Made by a program: the position numbers and the translations under genes. Of a stretch of 64,000 bases of DNA, positions 20,634 to 32,321 are shown piece after piece. The DNA comes from Plotosus lineatus (Eukaryota > Chordata > Actinopteri > Siluriformes > Plotosidae). Numbering within the stretch: the first letter of the stretch is position 1; the number at the start of each line of letters is the position of its first letter. Location of the stretch: positions 83,231,050 to 83,295,049 of the forward strand of contig CM045729.1 in the NCBI GenBank assembly GCA_024760905.1, given 5' to 3'. Under the pieces are notes generated by a model. It was not told the DNA's origin. It worked only from the letters and a program-made list of their open reading frames with translations, and ran no database searches.

Positions 20634-23366
20634 TCTTCTTCTTCTTCTTTTACTTTCGGCTGCTCCCTTCAGAAATTGCATACAGCAAATCATCCGCCTC
20701 CACCTCACCCTGTCCTCCATCTTCTTTTCTGACTCAACGACCTTCATGTCTTCCTTCACCACATCCATAAATCTCTTCTTGGTCTTCCTCAAGGCCTTCT
20801 GCCTGGTAGTTTCCAACCTCAGCATCCTACTGCCAATATACTCACTATCCCTCCTCTCTGTACATGTCCAAACCATCTCAATCTAGCCTCTCTGACTTTG
20901 TCTCCAAAGCATCTTCATTAGGCTGTCCCTCTGATATACTCATTTCTGATCCTATCCATCCTCGTTACTCCCAGGAGAACCTCAACATTTTCATCTCCGC
21001 TACCTCCAGCTCTGCCTCCTGCCTTTTCCTCAGCGCCACTGTTTCTAAGCCATACAACATCGCTGGCCTCACCACCATCTTGTACACTTTTCCCTTCATT
21101 CTTGCTGACACTCTCCTACTCGCACATCACACGGATACTTTTCTCCAACCATTCCAGCCTGCCTGCACACGCTTCTTCACCTCTTTTCCACACTCTCCAT
21201 TGCTCTGGATTGTTGAGCCTAAGTACTTAAAATCCTCCACCTTCGTTATCTCTGCTCCCTGTAACATCACCGTTCCTCCTGGGTCCTTCTTATTCACACA
21301 CATGTATTCTGATTTTCTGAGGCTAACCTTCATTCCTCTCCTTTCCAGAGCATACCTCCACCTCTCTAGATTTTCCTGCACTTGTTCTCTGCTCTCACTA
21401 CAGATCACGATGTCATCTGCAAACATCATAGTCCATGGAGATTCTTGTCTCACCTCGTCTGTCAGCCTGTCCATCACCATAGCAAACAAGAAGGGGCTCA
21501 GAGCTGACCCTTGATGCAGTCCCACCTCCACCTTGAATTCGTCGGTCACACCGACAGCACACCTCACCACTGTCTTACATCGCTCATACATGTCCTGCAC
21601 CACTCTAACATACTTCTCTGCCACTCCAGACTTCCTCATGCAATACCACAATTCTTCTCTTGGCACCCTGTCATATGCTTTCTCCAGATCCACATCCAGA
21701 TTCACTTCACCCTTACTAATCTTTGCTACTTCCTGGTCCTCAATGGTTACCTCTTCTACTCTTTTTTCTCTCTCATTTTCCTCATTCATCAGCTCTTCAA
21801 AGTACTCTTTCCATCTTCCCAGCACACTTCTGTCATTAGTCAATACAGTTCCCTCTCTGTCCTTTATCAATCTAACTTGCTGCACGTCCTTCCCATCTCT
21901 ATTTCTCTGCTGTGCCAACCTGTATAGATCATTTCTCCTCTTTACTATCAACCTATCATACAAGTCATCATACACCCTCTGTTTGGCCTTAGCCACTGCT
22001 ACTTCGCCTTTACGCTGTGTCTCCCTGTCTCCTGTTTACTCTCTTCGGTCCTCTCAATGTCCCACTTCTTCTTGGCTAACCTTTTCCTTTGTACACACTC
22101 CTGCACTTCCTCATTCCACCACCAAGTCTCCTTATCTACTTTCCTTCCAGAGGATACACCAAGTACTCTCTACCTGTGTCCCTGATCACATTTGCTGTGG
22201 TTGTCCAGTCATTTGGAAGCACTTCCTGGCCACCCAAAGCCTGTTTCAACTCCTCCTTGAAGACAACCACGACCTCTTCCTTTTTCAGCTTCCACCACTT
22301 TGTCTTCTGCTCTGCCTTTGCCTTTTCACCTTTCTCACCATCAGAGTCATCCTGCACACCACCATCCTATGCTGTTTGGCAACCTCTCACCCACGATGAC
22401 CTTGCAGTCACTGACTTCCTTCAAATTACATCGCCTACACAAGATGTAGTCTACCTGTGTCTGCCTACCTCAAGCTTTCATAAGTCACCCTATGCTCCTG
22501 TTTCTTCTCAAAGAAAGTATTCACCACAGCCATTTCCATCCTTTTTGCAAAATCTATCAACATCTGTCCTTCTGCGTTCCTGTCCTGGATACCAAACCTG
22601 CCCATCACTTCCTCGTCCCCTCTGTTGCCTGCCCCAACATGTCCATTGAAGTCTGCACCTATGGCCACTCTTTCACCTCTGGGGGTACTCTGCATCACTT
22701 CATCTAAGTCACTCCAGAATCTCTCCTTCTCTTCTAGCTCACATCCTGCCTGTGGGGCATAAGCACTAACAACATTGAGCATTACACCTTCAATTTCTAA
22801 CTTGAGATTCATCACTCTGTCTGACATTCTTTTCACTTTTAGAACATTCTGACAAACTCCTCCTTCAAGATGACTCCGACTCCATTTCTCTTCCCATCCA
22901 CCGTGATAAAATAAGCTTAAACCCTGCTCCTAAGCTTTTAGCTTTGCTACCTTTCCACCTGGTCTCCTGAACACACAGTATGTCCACCTTCCTCCTCTGC
23001 ATCATGTCAACCAGCTCTCTACCTTTTCTGTGCATGGTTCCAACATTCAAAGTCCCCACTCTCAGTCCTAGACTCATGCCTTTCCTCTTCTCTCTCTGCC
23101 TCACGGACCGCCTCCCACCTCTCCTTCTTGGCGTCTTGACCAACAGTAGTCCAATTTCCATCAGCACCCTGTTGATTGACAGCACTGATGGCGGTGGTTG
23201 TTAACCGGGCCTCGACCGATCCGGTATGGAGGTAATACTTTTGATTTGCATAATCAATAATTGGCATTGGTTTTTCGTCGGATGCCCTTCCTGGCACAAC
23301 CCTCTGCATTTCTCGGGCTTGGGACGGCATGAGGAAGACACTGGTTAATTGCCCCCACCTCATGGC
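20632..23366 (-). mobile_element. RTE-like LINE, copy B, antisense, with 0.4-kb RT deletion
   Basis: Runs from the (TTC)n tail and CCCTTCAGAAATTGC (3' end) to CGGGCTTGGGACGGCATGAG (5' end). Minus-strand ORF 21996-21127 carries [11 protein letters not shown] joined directly to [11 protein letters not shown]. About 420 bp of the RT N-terminal part present in copies A and C are therefore deleted. F-A-D-D-I-V-I-C-S-E is intact. ORF 22836-22465 keeps S-A-Y-A-P-Q and G-A-D-F-N-G-H-V-G. Confidence 0.87.
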
Positions 23367-23369
23367 TGC

Positions 23370-23443
<74 letters not shown>

Positions 23444-23446
23444 TAT
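23370..23446. repeat. (TA)n microsatellite
   Basis: About 36 TA units between RTE copy B and the short T2-family element. Confidence 0.97.
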
Positions 23447-23708
23447 AGTCTTCCCTCTCCTTACGAAAGCCTCTGAATACGAAAAATCCAGGTTACGAAA
23501 AACATTTTCCTCAATTTTCATCCTCTGTACACGAAACAACCACTTCTTACGAAAAGCGCCAAACGAGCCATTCAAAAATTCAAACAATGCATGAGTTGTT
23601 CTCTCATTGGCTGTTTCCCAACATCTCGCCCCGCTGGCCTCCCATTTGCTAGGAGGGATGACGCAGCTCCCTCCCATTGGCTATCACTCGCCCCGCTGGC
23701 CTCCTTGT

Positions 23709-23767
<59 letters not shown>

Positions 23768-23932
23768 ATTTCTGGTAAGTACCTTAAAAGCTATGCTTTT
23801 ATAATTTTTAAAGGGTAGTCTTGGGAGCCTTGGAATGAATCATGCCATGTAAAATGCACCTCCACTTACGAAAACTCCAGGCTACGAAAAAGGTGCTGGG
23901 ATGGATTAATTTCGTAAGAAGTGGGCCGACTG
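23447..23932. mobile_element. Short T2-family MITE
   Basis: 486 bp. The left end (AGTCTTCCCTCTCCTTACGA) and right end (TCGTAAGAAGTGGGCCGACTG) are inverted, and TA flanks both. The internal text (CATTCAAAAATTCAAACAATGCATGAGTTG, CCCCGCTGGCCTCCCATTTG) matches the first 250 bp of the element at 8023. It lacks the THAP and second coding fragment and has a CA array (23712-23764) in their place. Confidence 0.8.
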
Positions 23933-23964
23933 TATATAGTTTATTTTAGTGCCAAAATAAAGTA

Positions 23965-24034
23965 GTTTTTTTTTTTTTTTTTTTTTTTTTAAGAAAATCT
24001 CTCTCTCTCTCTCCAACACCCTTTAATTCTTTCC

Positions 24035-24089
<55 letters not shown>

Positions 24090-24115
24090 GCACACACACA
24101 CACACACACACACAC
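23965..24115. repeat. Poly-T, (CT)n and (CA)n tracts
   Basis: A 24-T run, a 13-bp and a 40-bp CT stretch, and about 20 CA units. These end just before the CpG-rich glypican 5' region. Confidence 0.95.
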
Positions 24116-24225
24116 CGCCATGTCTCCGCCCTCACACAGGGATGTTGCCTGTTTTTACCCCAGACCTGCGAAACACGCGCGCACCCATACAAAGTTCGAG
24201 AGCCGTCGCGCGCGTCTGTGATTTA

Positions 24226-24270
24226 ATGATGATGATGGTGGTCGCTCAACCCGGAAGTGGAGCTGGATGA
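24226..24270 (+). other. Possible upstream ORF in the glypican 5' UTR (14 codons)
   Basis: Four consecutive ATG codons open a 14-codon frame (M-M-M-M-V-V-A-Q-P-G-S-G-A-G) ending in TGA about 100 nt before the main start. If the transcript includes it, ribosomes would meet it first and translation of the glypican could be reduced. Whether it is transcribed is unknown. Confidence 0.35.
24251..24259 (+). promoter_or_regulatory. ETS-type motif CCGGAAGTG
   Basis: CCGGAAGTG matches the consensus of ETS-family factors (GABPA/ELK), common in TATA-less CpG promoters. It lies 113 bp before the start codon. It also overlaps the short upstream ORF, so if transcription begins 3' of it the site would be promoter and not UTR. 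Confidence 0.45.
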
Positions 24271-24329
24271 CACTTATTTTTGTTAGAATAATACTTTTAC
24301 ATTGTTTGCGTCTTTTCTTTTAGTGAGAG

Positions 24330-24331
<2 letters not shown>

Positions 24332-24366
<35 letters not shown>
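24332..24366 (+). repeat. (TTA)n immediately before the glypican start codon
   Basis: About eleven TTA repeats end six bases before the ATG at 24372, so they would lie in the 5' UTR. Read in frame they would only add a leucine run beginning at a TTG, which I do not accept as part of the protein. Confidence 0.9.
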
Positions 24367-24371
24367 GTAAG

Positions 24372-24525
24372 ATGATGCTCATGCGCGCCGCTGCTCTCTT
24401 TCTGTGCGCGCTCTGTGCGCTGGTGCGCGCCAAGGACCGCGCGAGCGACGGGTGTACCGCGGTGAGACAGGCGTACAGAGACATGGGCTTCAGCACCGAG
24501 ATCGTCCCCGACAATCAAACAGCAG
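24372..24525 (+). CDS. gpc6: Glypican (GPC4/6 subgroup, GPC6-like), exon 1: signal peptide and N-terminus
   Basis: First coding exon of a heparan-sulfate proteoglycan core protein that is secreted to the cell surface and GPI-anchored, where glypicans modulate Wnt, Hedgehog, BMP and FGF signalling. It encodes a hydrophobic signal peptide (MMLMRAAALFLCALCALVRA) with a likely cleavage after residue 20. The first conserved glypican cysteine follows in the motif C-T-A-V-R-Q-A-Y near residues 28-35. I chose the ATG at 24372 because it has A at -3 and directly opens the signal peptide. The reading frame further 5' is only a leucine-coding TTA repeat. The exon ends in phase 1 at ...ACA GCA G|GTAAC, followed by a CA microsatellite. 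The residues joined across the splice (G-D-I-L) fit the family's exon 1/2 border. Residue N48 (N-Q-T) is a sequon. GPC6 is preferred over GPC4 on exon 3-6 similarity; the exact paralogue (6a/6b) is not settled. Confidence 0.93.
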
Positions 24526-24799
24526 GTAACACACACACACACACACACACACACAAAGAGATCACCGAGTGTACTCGCCAGTACTGAAACAGCGCGTGAC
24601 GCGTCCGAGTTTGATCACATTCAGCTTCTGTTGGTAATAATAAATAATAATAATAATAAATAATAATGAATGAATAAATAAATAAATAAATAATAATAAT
24701 ATAGCTCCATGTCACTGTGTGAAACCCTGAAGATGCGCATTAGAAGCTTTTAGCTTTAGGTATGTTTAAGCCAGAGAGGTGTTTATAGAAGAGCAATAT

Positions 24800-24972
24800 A
24801 CAGGCGGAGCAGTTTACACACACCCTCACTGCCTGAAGGTCCTAGGTTCAAGTCCCTGGCTGGTGTTTCTATGCAGAGAATTCATGAACTCCCTGTGCTT
24901 GCGTGGGTTTCCTCTGAGTCCTCCGGTTTCCTTCCACACTCCCAAGACATGCACATTAAGTTCATGTTGTCC

Positions 24973-25044
<72 letters not shown>

Positions 25045-25165
25045 CCTGCGATGGGCTGGTGAGCTTTTACAGATGTACCTGCACCCAGAATCAACTGAGA
25101 TGCGTTTCAGTCTCAGCATCCTGCTAACAGGATTACGCAGTTGGGTAAACGGATACTGTAGATGG
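24800..25165 (+). mobile_element. SINE-2 copy with expanded (GT)n
   Basis: Degenerate head (AGGTTCAAGTCCCTGG is the B box) and the body CATGAACTCCCTGTGCTTGC / GGGTTTCCTCTGAGTCCTCC. A 70-bp GT array follows (24975-25042), then the tail TCCTGCGATGGGCTGG. The GT run sits where other copies have only a short GTGTGAGTG. Confidence 0.75.
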
Positions 25166-25289
25166 ATTTACGGTATTTTTAAAAATACTTTTAGTAGTTT
25201 TCAAGTATTTCTTAGACTGATTCTAAAATGTAAAAAAGAATAAATGGGAGCATCGGAAATGTAGTAACATTTTAAAGTAGCATCTCTTC

Positions 25290-25880
25290 AGGGGTGCTGG
25301 TGATGGTGATGATAATAATGATGCTGGTGGTGGTAGTGATAATCACTGAGCCACCACTGCCTTCATTACTAAGACTTTGGGTTAGCGACCTGAAAATTGG
25401 GGGTTCAGGTCTTAGTATCACCAGTCAGTTACTATTCAACCCTTGAGCAGGACCCTTAACCTTCATTATCATGATGGTGGATATGGAGATGGTGAAGCTT
25501 TTGATGGAGATGGTGAAGATGCTGATGGAGTTGGCGGATATGGTGGTGTTGATGGTGGGGGTTGTGATAATACTACTGATGGTGATGGTGAAGAGGGTGG
25601 TGATAATGTTTGTGGTGATGGTGAGGACATTGTTGGTGATGATCATGGTGCTGATGCTGCTGCTGCTTTTGATGATGATGATGATGATGATGATGGTGAA
25701 GATGGTGTTGATGATCCTGGTAATGATGATGCAGCTGCTGCTGATGAGGGTGAAGATGGTTTTGTTGATGATCTTTGATGATGATTATGATGGTGACAAT
25801 GGTGCTGTAGATGACCTTGGTAGTGATGCTGCTGCTGCTGATGGTGTAAATGATGTTGATGATGATGCCACCATATCAGA
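25290..25880 (+). repeat. Imperfect GATGGT / GATGAT array
   Basis: About 0.6 kb of imperfect trinucleotide-hexanucleotide repeats (GATGGTGAT, GATGATGATGCTGCTGCT). The strand is almost free of C. Three frames are open over more than 100 codons (Asp/Gly-rich, Met/Val-rich, and on the other strand His/Ser-rich), all attributable to the repeat. Confidence 0.85.
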
Positions 25881-27188
25881 CCAGTCTTCCCCTTTCTTAG
25901 GTGAAATGTGTGTATGAAAGCCACAGAGGAAGACTAAGGCACTTTGGATAAATAAAGCAACTTTTCCACCACATATTTTTCCCTGTTGTCTTAAGGATGG
26001 TACGATTGTTGCTGTTCCTTCACAAATCTGGTCTGTCCTGACATCAGACACAGTTCCAGTGGATAAATTAAGTCCCATGGCTGATTAAAAAAAATACTCG
26101 AGCCTATAGAATCATTGACAGATTAAGATAGCACACTTAGGTTCGTTTGCATTCATATTGAACCGGCATTGAAACAAGTCAGTAGAGAATCAGTGAAGAA
26201 CATCTAAGAAGGATGTGGGACCATTTTAACTGACTCACCTCACTTCAAGCCTCATCAGTGTAACCTACCACCTAATGATAACTAGGATCACTTCAAAGTC
26301 ACTTTAGAACGCTCACACTCCTCAGAGTACGCTGAAGTAGTGTGAATGTTTGAACGTGAGTTTGAAGTGATCCTAGTCCTAGATCTAATTTGAAAGTGAG
26401 CATAAATTTTGATTCTCTGGCCTGTGGTTCCCTTAAAATGGTTTTGATGGCTCCAAACGGTTTCAGAGAGGTTTGCTGAATGAACACGTGTGAGTTATTT
26501 TTTTTTTTCTACTTTAAAAGAACCCTGAAAAAATATAATTTCAACTGAAACGTATCATCATCTAACCAAGGACGTGAACAAAAATAAAACTCTTCACAAT
26601 TTATGAGCTCCTTAACCTTCAGTGAAGATATTTGTATCTGTTACTCGACACATTCAAGGTTTTCCTAATTATACACTAGATTTCCCAAATGATTACCAAC
26701 AGAATCCTCACACACATAAACCTGACATGTTTTAGGAAATTACAAGTAACCAACATAAACTAAATTTAACCAGCAGCAGTCTGTAAGAAATAATACACAT
26801 GTTAGAAAACAAACCTGTATTTTAATGATACAGTAACTGAAGCATGTAAACCATTTTAAAACTGCAGTAAACATTGAAGTGCCCCAGTGAGCTACTTCTT
26901 ATAAATTATTCATATTGATATTAAATTAAAGAATGAACTCCTCAGATGCAGTGAAATCATTATAGAAAATGAGAAATAAATTATTTCTTGAGAAATCTCA
27001 CTCTCAAGCAAAGGACATTATCTGGGCAATTGAAATGACATCACTGAAGTAACGTAGGCGTGTGTTTATAGAGGAAGACAAAACGAGTAATGCTCAGAAT
27101 GTAAGCATTTGGATGCATTAAAAAATAAAAATAAAAAGCATTATGGCTGTGTGGCAGCGGTACATCCAGATACCTCAGCTGAAGGTTT

Positions 27189-27190
<2 letters not shown>
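25881..27190. other. Intronic DNA with nothing recognisable
   Basis: About 1.3 kb of AT-rich sequence without a conserved frame, terminal repeats or SINE motifs that I can identify. Confidence 0.5.

Positions 27191-27254
<64 letters not shown>
27191..27254. repeat. (CA)n microsatellite
   Basis: 32 uninterrupted CA units. Confidence 0.98.
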
Positions 27255-27256
<2 letters not shown>

Positions 27257-27723
27257 GAAGCTTTCCTCTTTGATTTTGGTTTTTTTTAAAGTGTCTTAGT
27301 CGGATTTTAGGCGTCGGATTTATTATGAATGAATTTTATATTTTAAAATTATAAAAAAGTATATCTTTCATGAAAGTGTTTAAAAAAAAAGTCACATTGG
27401 TGCCAATTGAACGCAAGGTTTGTTAGTTGAAAGTCGTGATGGGAGATTGTGATAATTCTTTCTCGCAGGTGAGAATGATTGGTGAGTGAGATTGTCGGCT
27501 ATATTCCACTAAAGTGTTTAAAAGGACTCGATTCGTATGGAAGTCCATGCATTTGTTTATGAGGTCAAGACAAAACACAAGTCAAAACTAGGCAGCACTG
27601 AGCCGCTGTGACTCTACACCAGCGATGCGGTATTACTGGTCCACAGGGGAGTCAGAGGCTCCTCTACAGTACAGTATTCTGATTTAATTTTAATACTCTA
27701 ATGTACACATCTTTATACGCTGT

Positions 27724-28081
27724 GAGTGAGACAGATTTCCTTTTGGCTTTTTCTCTTTATCAGGGGTCGCCAAAGAGAATGATTTGCACATTTGATTTGG
27801 CATAGGTTTTTAGGTCGATGCCCTTCCTGACACAACCCTTTAGCAAGGGACAGAAACACGCTGACGGCTTTGCAGCTCCACTTCACGAAAGTCAGCAATG
27901 GTTCTTTTACATGAACCTCTCACCATAGACCGTGAGAGACATGGCCCGCCTTTCATAACCCAGTTAGCTGCACTGGGGGAGGAAGGGGGCAGTGACAAAG
28001 ATGTGGAGAGTGGGACTTGAGTCCCCAACCTTAGGATCAGCGATCTAGCACCCAATACCACTGCCCCTGCCAATGCCACTG
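27724..28081 (-). mobile_element. SINE-1, full length, antisense, with 14-bp target duplication
   Basis: Flanked by TCTTTATACGCTGT (27710-27723) and TCTTTATACACTGT (28082-28095). It begins with the LINE-like tail (GGGGTCGCCAAAGAGAATG), passes the GATGCCCTTCCTGACACAACC block, and ends with the tRNA-like head (GGACTTGAGTCCCCAACC is the inverted B-box region; CTAGCACCCAATACCACTG the A-box region). Confidence 0.88.
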
Positions 28082-28422
28082 TCTTTATACACTGTCTGCG
28101 TCAGAAACAACATGCATTAATAGCTAAGGATTTTGGCTGAATACAGATATGACTACAAAAATAATCATATCGAGCATAAAGTTTCCACAGTCGATATAAT
28201 ATAGTCAGTTCAGAAAAGTTATTCAAGTCGAATTAACAGAGTTAATGTTGCATCATTCATGAATGGATGTTTATTTTGAATATGTAAAAACAGTAGTCAG
28301 GAAACACTGCTTATAGATGCTACAAACAATGACAAAATAAATAATTAGATAATTAAATAAAAATGTGGAAACAAAAGACAACACAACAACAACAACAACG
28401 ACAATGAAAGCAATTATAGTAA

Positions 28423-28960
28423 TGTGGTGGTACCTTGACTTACGAGTGTCTTTTATAACGAATTGTCCATGATATGAGCTTCGATTCCACCAATCTGCCC
28501 CATCCAACCAGCAAAATTTTGATTTACCAGCTCTGCTGGGGAAATGGCTTTTCCAGGCCAATTAACCTCATATTCTTCTACGTGTATTCCTCCAATGCCT
28601 TGTGTAGTGCTTCTCACTTATTTTATGTGATGCCTCCTATAGGAAGAACATTTTTGCCGCAGTTGATGATTGGAAGGGTTAGTTGACTTATTGTTTATTC
28701 TTGTTTTATTTTTATTTATTATTAATTATTATTAATGTTAATGTACATGTATTATTATTATGAAATATTGATTGTTTTTACATGTTTACTGTATATGTGT
28801 TTGTGGCAGGTTATATGAGTTTGTGAGGGGTTGGAACAGATTAATTGGTTTTCTGTTATTTCCTTTGGGAATGTTTGTTTTATCTAACGGACATTTTGAT
28901 TTACAGGCTCGCCCTTGGAACGGATTAAATACTAAGTCAAGAAATTTACTGTATCTAAAA
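28423..28960. mobile_element. Tigger-type MITE
   Basis: The left end GTGGTACCTTGACTTACGAG and right end AAGTCAAGAAATTTACTGTA are imperfect inverted repeats. Inside are mirrored motifs typical of this class (AACGAATTGTCC near the left, TTGGAACGGATTAAATAC near the right). No coding sequence. The boundaries are approximate. Confidence 0.5.
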
Positions 28961-31553
28961 TCATGAAGCAAATGAAATTGTTTACTGTAATCCAACTGAA
29001 AGGTAGTTGGAAGAATAATAATCTTATTGAATTCCACCCAGTGCCTATCAATTCATGATTGATAATAATAACTTTATGGTTTCTTGGAACAATATGATGC
29101 AAGCCATGTCATTCATGATGTAATACCAACTTCAGCTTGCAGCTTTGTTTTGGTTAAACGTAATTTTCAAACCCAAACATTGATGATTATCACATTTATA
29201 TCATATATCCAAAAATAGTTATTGATTACATACTGCAATTTGAGGTGGAAAATTCAGACCATCTCAAACTCCCACCATGACCAGGAGTTCAACCCACAAC
29301 CTACTGCACCTGAAGTAAATGTTCCGGCATTGAACTTGTTTCTCTAAAATTGATTCCTACATTCAGTGAAAGGAGTATTGAGTGACTTCTGGTCTAAATT
29401 AAGATCCCGTCCCTCTGTAACTCACCCACCCTTCATCATTCCCGAATCAGGGTGGTATATGCTGACCCAGTACCGCGTCCCAAAAAACTAGAACAAATAA
29501 CTATTTAAAATCATCATTCCCAGCAGCACAAAATTTCAAAAAAGCATCAGAAGCATTTTTTTAATCATCATTTTGAACTTTGTGAAAAGCCCGCCCATCT
29601 GATTCAAAAATCCAAAATCCATCACTCTACAACGAACCACTTTAATCCTCAGTAATGCTCAGTAAATAATGCTCAGTTCTTATAAGATTTATTTCCTCTC
29701 TATGAATTTCTACTCATTTAACCAGGGATGAGATTTTTCTGATATTTGGCAGAATTCCGACATTTTACAAACATTTGGGCTGTTCTTGAGATCATTGGAA
29801 ATCCGAGGTGAAAATTTGGGGTATATGGAGGGCGCAATCGTTGGATAGCGAATTGCATATTAGAGGTCTAGTATCTAAGTGCACGTACAATCGGTTAATT
29901 CTAATAGTTTGCCGGCTACGTAAGTGGCCGAGATAAGCCGAAATTCGATGTGATGCGATTTTTGATATGCTGTGATTGGATGTTTTCATTACTGAGATCT
30001 CACAATGACCAATTAGTATTCACAGTAGATCGGCGACGTAGTTCGTGACATGCATGTGTTTGAACAAAATGGCGATGCCCATCGATGCTTGAGACACAGC
30101 GAGGATGAAATAAATTGATTTGAATGTAAAAAATTAATTTCGATGGTCACGGCTGGAGGTAAAAATTAACGTTTCCTTTACTGGTCGCAAAACACAGCAC
30201 GTAAAGCACGTAAAGCTAGGCGACTGCACCAGAAAGATAAACAAATCCGGCAAAGCAGTTTGCGAGTTGTGTACAGATATCATAAACTACGGGGCTCGTG
30301 GTAAGTTTGAAAACAACTCAGATCTGACCTGTAACATTATGATGCTCCTTTAGTGTAGATCTTGTCCTTGAGGTGTATATCTCAAAAATAAAAAGGCATA
30401 CGTAATATTATCGGGCCGAATGTTATTGATTATAGATGTTAACTTGAGCAGTACAGGAAATAGACATTTCAGATAAAAAGGAAAAAAGCCAAAGTATTCT
30501 GATTTAATTTGGTCAATAATTCACCTAAAATAATACCTTTATTATTGAAAATTTCTTTTTGATAATAGCAACAAGTGATGCCTAAAACGACGAGCATACG
30601 GTTATTGGTTTATGGTGACAGTTTCACGTTGAACAGAATTTAAAGAAATGAGTATAATGTATTGGAAGCTATTGTATTGTAACAGCACAGATTCTTATTA
30701 CAGTTCCATTAAAACTAATACAGAAAACCATCGCAGTGAAGAAAAGAATGTCAACTTTGATTTAAATGTACAATTAATTACTCTAATAATAAATACCTGT
30801 GATAGATATTAAGATACAGTATGAGTTATTATCAGTCAGTAGGAATAAACCCCACGCTTAATCTACATCTCATATTTACCTTTATTTTCTGTAATTTTAG
30901 CAAAAGAATATTTAATATATATCAATCATTTCAAATATTGGCATGTCATAATATTGTACTTTCAATCACAAAACTTACACATTGATATTAAATAATGATC
31001 TTAATATTGCTGACGGTGTGTTATTTCCTGGTGGTGCTACTTTGCGTCCTCCCCACTGCTATTAATTTGTAACGGCAGTGAAAGTACTCCAGCGTCCATT
31101 AAGCGTAATGAACCTGGCCTCATGAACTTTGTCATGTGGATATTTCTTTGATAATAGATCTCAGTATAAGGTAGAAATAGAGCTGAAGTAAAATCTCATA
31201 AAATCTCTGGCTTCACAAAACCCCCACTGGGGCTTCACCCCTGGACCCCATTAGGAGCTTCGGCAGCCCCCAAACCTCCTGGCTTTTTCAGATTTTTTTT
31301 TCTTTTACGCAATCTGTATGTTTATCCTCAAGGCCTAAATAAAATTTTAAATATTAAATAAAATCGATAAAGAGAATAACACAAAGAAAATAGAGCGTGA
31401 GAATCTGTACCCGTTCAAAGAGATCGTCCCTTCCAATGAGGAATAAACGAGCAGTTTCTCATAAGAGACCGCGGTGTGTTTGGTGTGAACATTGCCTTTC
31501 ATTTTAATATTAATTTTATGTTCTTGAATACAGAACAGCCATAGTTTCACTTT
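28961..31553. other. Intronic DNA, mostly unrecognised
   Basis: 2.6 kb of AT-rich sequence. Around 30230-30300 one frame reads K-S-G-K-A-V-C-E-L-C-T-D-I-I-N-Y-G, a C-x2-C context that loosely recalls BED-type zinc fingers of hAT elements. It is too short to call. Near 31205-31290 there is a GC-rich GGGGCTTCACCCCTGGACCC segment common in old transposon remnants. Confidence 0.4.
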
Positions 31554-31561
31554 TTGTAGAG

Positions 31562-32321
31562 TAGTGGTTCTTAACATTGTTGGCGGTACTGAACCCACCA
31601 TTTTCTGATGCTTATTCACCGAACCCTTCTTTATTGAAAAATAAAACGTGATTTTTTTTTTCTCTCAAATTCAAAACATAAGTAGATGTTTTTACTGGGG
31701 CACCTAAATGAACCATGCATTAACATCACGGTGTTCAAAGAACAAAACCAACACAATGCATGAACTCCCCCCATCAGAACTATTGTACTTACATTTTTAT
31801 ATAAAGTACGCATGTGTGCGCGCCGCATGTCTGTATGTGTGTGTGTATTTGTTTTATTTACATATTATGCATAATTTTTGAACGTTTAATCGTTATTATA
31901 AGCATTTATAGTATTGAATATGTATTTATTGATATTATACACACATATACTAGTACATATACGTCAGTCAGCGGGGGTTGATCCTACTTCACAAATCATG
32001 CAGATAGTACGCTGACTAGCATCACGTTCCGCTATATATGTGAATTCATGTTGTACATATTCGTCCAACCACTTTCTTTTTTGGCTCAACATACAGTGGA
32101 TTAAAACATTAAGAAAGAAATCACACGACAGACCATCACAACAGTAAGTTGACTATTGAGCACACCAAATTTCCTGCAGCACAGATTCACCAAGCAATGT
32201 ACTATCACCTGCAGCCAATGATGGCCAAGCAGGGCGTGTCGTCATGAATATGAGTCGGGTGTGTGTCTTGACCTCCGCTGAACCCCTGAGACTGACTCAC
32301 CGAACCCAGGTTAACCCACTG
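31562..32321. mobile_element. hAT-type MITE with 8-bp target duplication
   Basis: Flanked by TTGTAGAG (31554-31561) and TTGTAGAT (32322-32329), the 8-bp duplication size of hAT elements. The ends TAGTGGTTCTTAACATTG and CAGGTTAACCCACTG are inverted. The text TACTGAACCCACCATTTTCT / TTCACCGAACCC recurs at both sides. No transposase. Confidence 0.82.

Larger units (their letters stand above)
24140..24371 (+). promoter_or_regulatory. CpG-rich 5' region of the glypican gene
   Basis: The 230 bp before the start codon, and exon 1 itself, are visibly rich in CpG (for example GCGCGCGCACC, GTCGCGCGCGTC, GGTGCGCGCCAAGGACCGCGCGAGCGACG). The surrounding sequence is CpG-poor and repeat-rich. No TATA box is obvious at a useful distance. 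This fits a CpG-island promoter with 5' UTR, but the transcription start cannot be placed from sequence alone. The region is bounded upstream by CT and CA microsatellites (23999-24115). Confidence 0.6.

Noticed and set aside
20864..22649. Plus-strand Ser/Leu-rich frames of 138-288 codons
   Set aside because: They are the antisense shadow of RTE copy B; the same happens opposite copies A and C.
24330..24371. A leucine-run extension of the glypican N-terminus
   Set aside because: It starts at TTG and is just the (TTA)n repeat; the ATG at 24372 starts a normal signal peptide.
25443..25924. Asp/Gly-rich, Met/Val-rich and His-rich frames of 90-148 codons
   Set aside because: GATGGT repeat read in different frames; no start context or conservation signal.
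30230..30300. A BED-type zinc finger (C-E-L-C-T-D)
   Set aside because: Only one C-x2-C pair is visible and no histidine pair or transposase follows.
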